A stretch of 32,469 nt of DNA from positions 1 through 32,469 of the forward strand of contig CAZYMF010000034.1 in assembly GCA_964648215.1 (NCBI GenBank). Direction: 5' to 3'. The position numbers and the translations under genes are program-made. Positions 30,949 through 32,469 of the stretch are shown piece by piece. Positions within the stretch are counted from its first letter, which is position 1, and each line of letters begins with the position of its first letter. The notes beneath the pieces are model-generated. The model was not told the DNA's origin, made no database searches, and saw only the letters and a program-made list of their open reading frames with translations. Source of the stretch: CAZYMF01 sp964648215. Its GTDB lineage: Bacteria; Desulfobacterota; Binatia; HRBIN30; JACQVA1.

Positions 30949-32469
30949 TCAGTCCTCCTCCAGCTGCCGTCGCCGCGCGGGTCGCTCGACCTGCCTGAGG
31001 ATCTTCTTGCGCAGGCGGATCGACTGCGGCGTCACCTCCACCAGCTCGTCGTCGTCGATCCACTCGACCCCGGCCTCGAGACCCATCTCGCGGTGCGGGG
31101 TGATGATGATGTTCTCGTCGCGCCCGGAGGCACGCATGTTGGTCAGCTTCTTCTCGCGGCAGATGTTCACGTTCAGATCGCTCTCGCGGGAGTACTCGCC
31201 GACGACCATGCCCTCGTAGACGCGGGTGCCTGGGGCGATGAACAGGACGCCGCGTTCCTGCAGGTGGAAGATGGCGTACGGCGGCGCCGTCCCCTCGCGA
31301 TCCGACACCATGGCTCCGTTGGTGCGCGACTGGATCGGGCCGTGCCACGGCGCCCAGCCGTTGAACAGGGCGTTCATGATGCCGGTGCCGCGGGTGTCGG
31401 TCAGAAAGCGGGAGCGAAAGCCGATCAGGCCGCGCGACGGCACCGCGAACTCGAGCCGCACCCGGCCCGACCCGGCGTGGACCATCTTCATCATCTTCCC
31501 GCGCCGAACCGCGAGCAGCTGCGAGACCACGCCGATGTAGTCCTCGGGAACGTCGATGACCAGCAGCTCGACGGGCTCGTGCAGCACGCCGTCGACGTCG
31601 CGGGTCACCACCGTCGGCTTGGAGACCTGCAGCTCGTAGCCCTCGCGGCGCATGGTCTCGATGAGAATGGCCAGCTGAAGCTCGCCGCGTCCGGTCACCC
31701 GCAGCGCATCCGGCGAGTCGGTGTCCTCGATGCGCAGGCTGACGTTGCGCCGCTGCTCCTGCAGCAAACGCTCGCGCAGCTTGCGCGAGGTGACGAAGTC
31801 CCCCTCGCGCCCGGCCCAGGGCGAGTTGTTGACGCAGAAGATCATGGCGATGGTGGGCTCGTCGACCCGGATGGCGGGCAGCGGCCGCGGCTGCTCTCGA
31901 TCGGCGATGGTGTCGCCGATCTGAATGTCTTCGATGCCGGCGACGGCGACGATGTCGCCGGCGCTGGCCGCAGTCACCTCGATGCGCTTGAGGCCGTGCC
32001 AGGAGTAGATCTGCGTCACCTTCACCGGCTGTTGCGTGCCGTCGCTGCGGCAGAGCATGTACAACCCCGCGCTCTTCAGGGTGCCGTTCTTCACCCGGCC
32101 GATCGCCAGACGGCCGACGTAGTCGTTGTAGTCGAGGTTGTTGGCCTGGAACTGGGTCGGCTCGCCGACGTCCCCCGCCGGCCCGGGCAGCGTGCCCAGA
32201 ATCAGCTCGAACAGCGGCCGCAGATCGCCCGACGACTGCGCCAGATCGAGGGTGGCGCTGCCGACCCGGGCGTTGGTGTAGACCACGGGAAACTCGATCT
32301 GCTGCTCGGTGGCGTCGAGGTCGATGAACAGCGAGTAGATCTCGTCGAGGACCTCGGCGATGCGGGCGTCGGGCCGGTCGATCTTGTTGACGCACACGAT
32401 CGGCGGCAAGCCGGCCTCGAGCGCCTTCTTCAGCACGAAGCGCGTCTGCGGCAGCGGGCCCTCCGAAGC
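30949..32469 (-). CDS. typA: Ribosome-associated GTPase TypA/BipA, N-terminus cut by window end
   Basis: 506 residues are visible; the frame stays open through the last base, and about 100 N-terminal residues (P-loop, switch I and most of switch II) lie outside. The visible part starts in EGPLPQTRFVLKKAL, with the G4 motif NKID in CVNKIDRPDAR and the G5 SA in NARVGSA. Domain II, the EF-G-like domains (GRGELQLAILIETMRREGYELQVSKP, AVPSRGLIGFRSRFLTDTRGTGIM) and the BipA-specific C-terminal domain (EKKLTNMRASGRDEN, WIDDDELVEVTPQSIRLRKKIL) follow. BipA binds the 70S ribosome and helps 50S assembly and stress adaptation. Length and motif order agree with the usual 605-615 residues. An internal GTG at 32436 is not the true start. 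Confidence 0.96.
   Translation of the reverse strand, partial: ASEGPLPQTRFVLKKALEAGLPPIVCVNKIDRPDARIAEVLDEIYSLFIDLDATEQQIEFPVVYTNARVGSATLDLAQSSGDLRPLFELILGTLPGPAGDVGEPTQFQANNLDYNDYVGRLAIGRVKNGTLKSAGLYMLCRSDGTQQPVKVTQIYSWHGLKRIEVTAASAGDIVAVAGIEDIQIGDTIADREQPRPLPAIRVDEPTIAMIFCVNNSPWAGREGDFVTSRKLRERLLQEQRRNVSLRIEDTDSPDALRVTGRGELQLAILIETMRREGYELQVSKPTVVTRDVDGVLHEPVELLVIDVPEDYIGVVSQLLAVRRGKMMKMVHAGSGRVRLEFAVPSRGLIGFRSRFLTDTRGTGIMNALFNGWAPWHGPIQSRTNGAMVSDREGTAPPYAIFHLQERGVLFIAPGTRVYEGMVVGEYSRESDLNVNICREKKLTNMRASGRDENIIITPHREMGLEAGVEWIDDDELVEVTPQSIRLRKKILRQVERPARRRQLEED

Overview
GC-rich bacterial chromosome segment with no rRNA, tRNA, CRISPR array, insertion sequence or phage gene that I can see. 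The gene set includes a PP2C/RsbW/STAS partner-switching cassette, a five-heme outer c-type cytochrome, an EgtB sulfoxide synthase, a MetX-MetW fusion and BipA/TypA. Together with signal peptides, a lipobox-like sequence and very high GC, it suggests a Gram-negative deltaproteobacterial-type lineage such as Myxococcota, Binatota or a similar uncultured group. That placement is inference; no marker gene in the window settles it.

Layout. At 1-285 (minus) is the truncated N-terminus of a secreted FG-GAP/VCBS-type protein, divergent from an Fpg-type DNA glycosylase (413-1411). A tight plus-strand operon follows (1465-7466): five-heme cytochrome lipoprotein, DUF3604 PHP-like protein, PpiC-type peptidyl-prolyl isomerase, HupE/UreJ-like membrane protein and a small four-helix membrane protein, with 4-bp stop/start overlaps at three junctions. 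A minus-strand sulfur block follows: metY (12102-10783), a metX-metW fusion (10745-8928) and egtB (8797-7523). Then come a GH15 trehalase/glucoamylase-like enzyme (12297-14105), an alpha/beta hydrolase (14237-15046) and a divergent 181-aa protein of unknown family (15659-15114).

The most interesting part is 15855-27958, two convergent operons that both carry STAS domains. The plus operon has a Cache-HAMP histidine kinase, a GAF histidine kinase with a duplicated transmitter, a response regulator fused to a PP2C/SpoIIE phosphatase, an RsbW-type kinase and a STAS antagonist, mostly with ATGA overlaps. The minus operon has a monoheme cytochrome c, a giant ABC solute-binding protein made of three tandem ABC_sub_bind-like domains, a STAS domain fused to a roughly 300-residue domain I do not recognise, an ABC permease and an ABC ATPase. 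I propose that these form one solute-sensing and partner-switching system in which the transporter-linked STAS protein is a second client of the RsbW-type kinase. No sigma factor is encoded in the window.

The window ends with a divergent, structured 436-bp intergenic region (27959-28394), a soluble GAF-PAS-PAS-GAF histidine kinase (28395-30944) and a convergent typA/bipA lacking its 5' end at the window edge (30949-32469).
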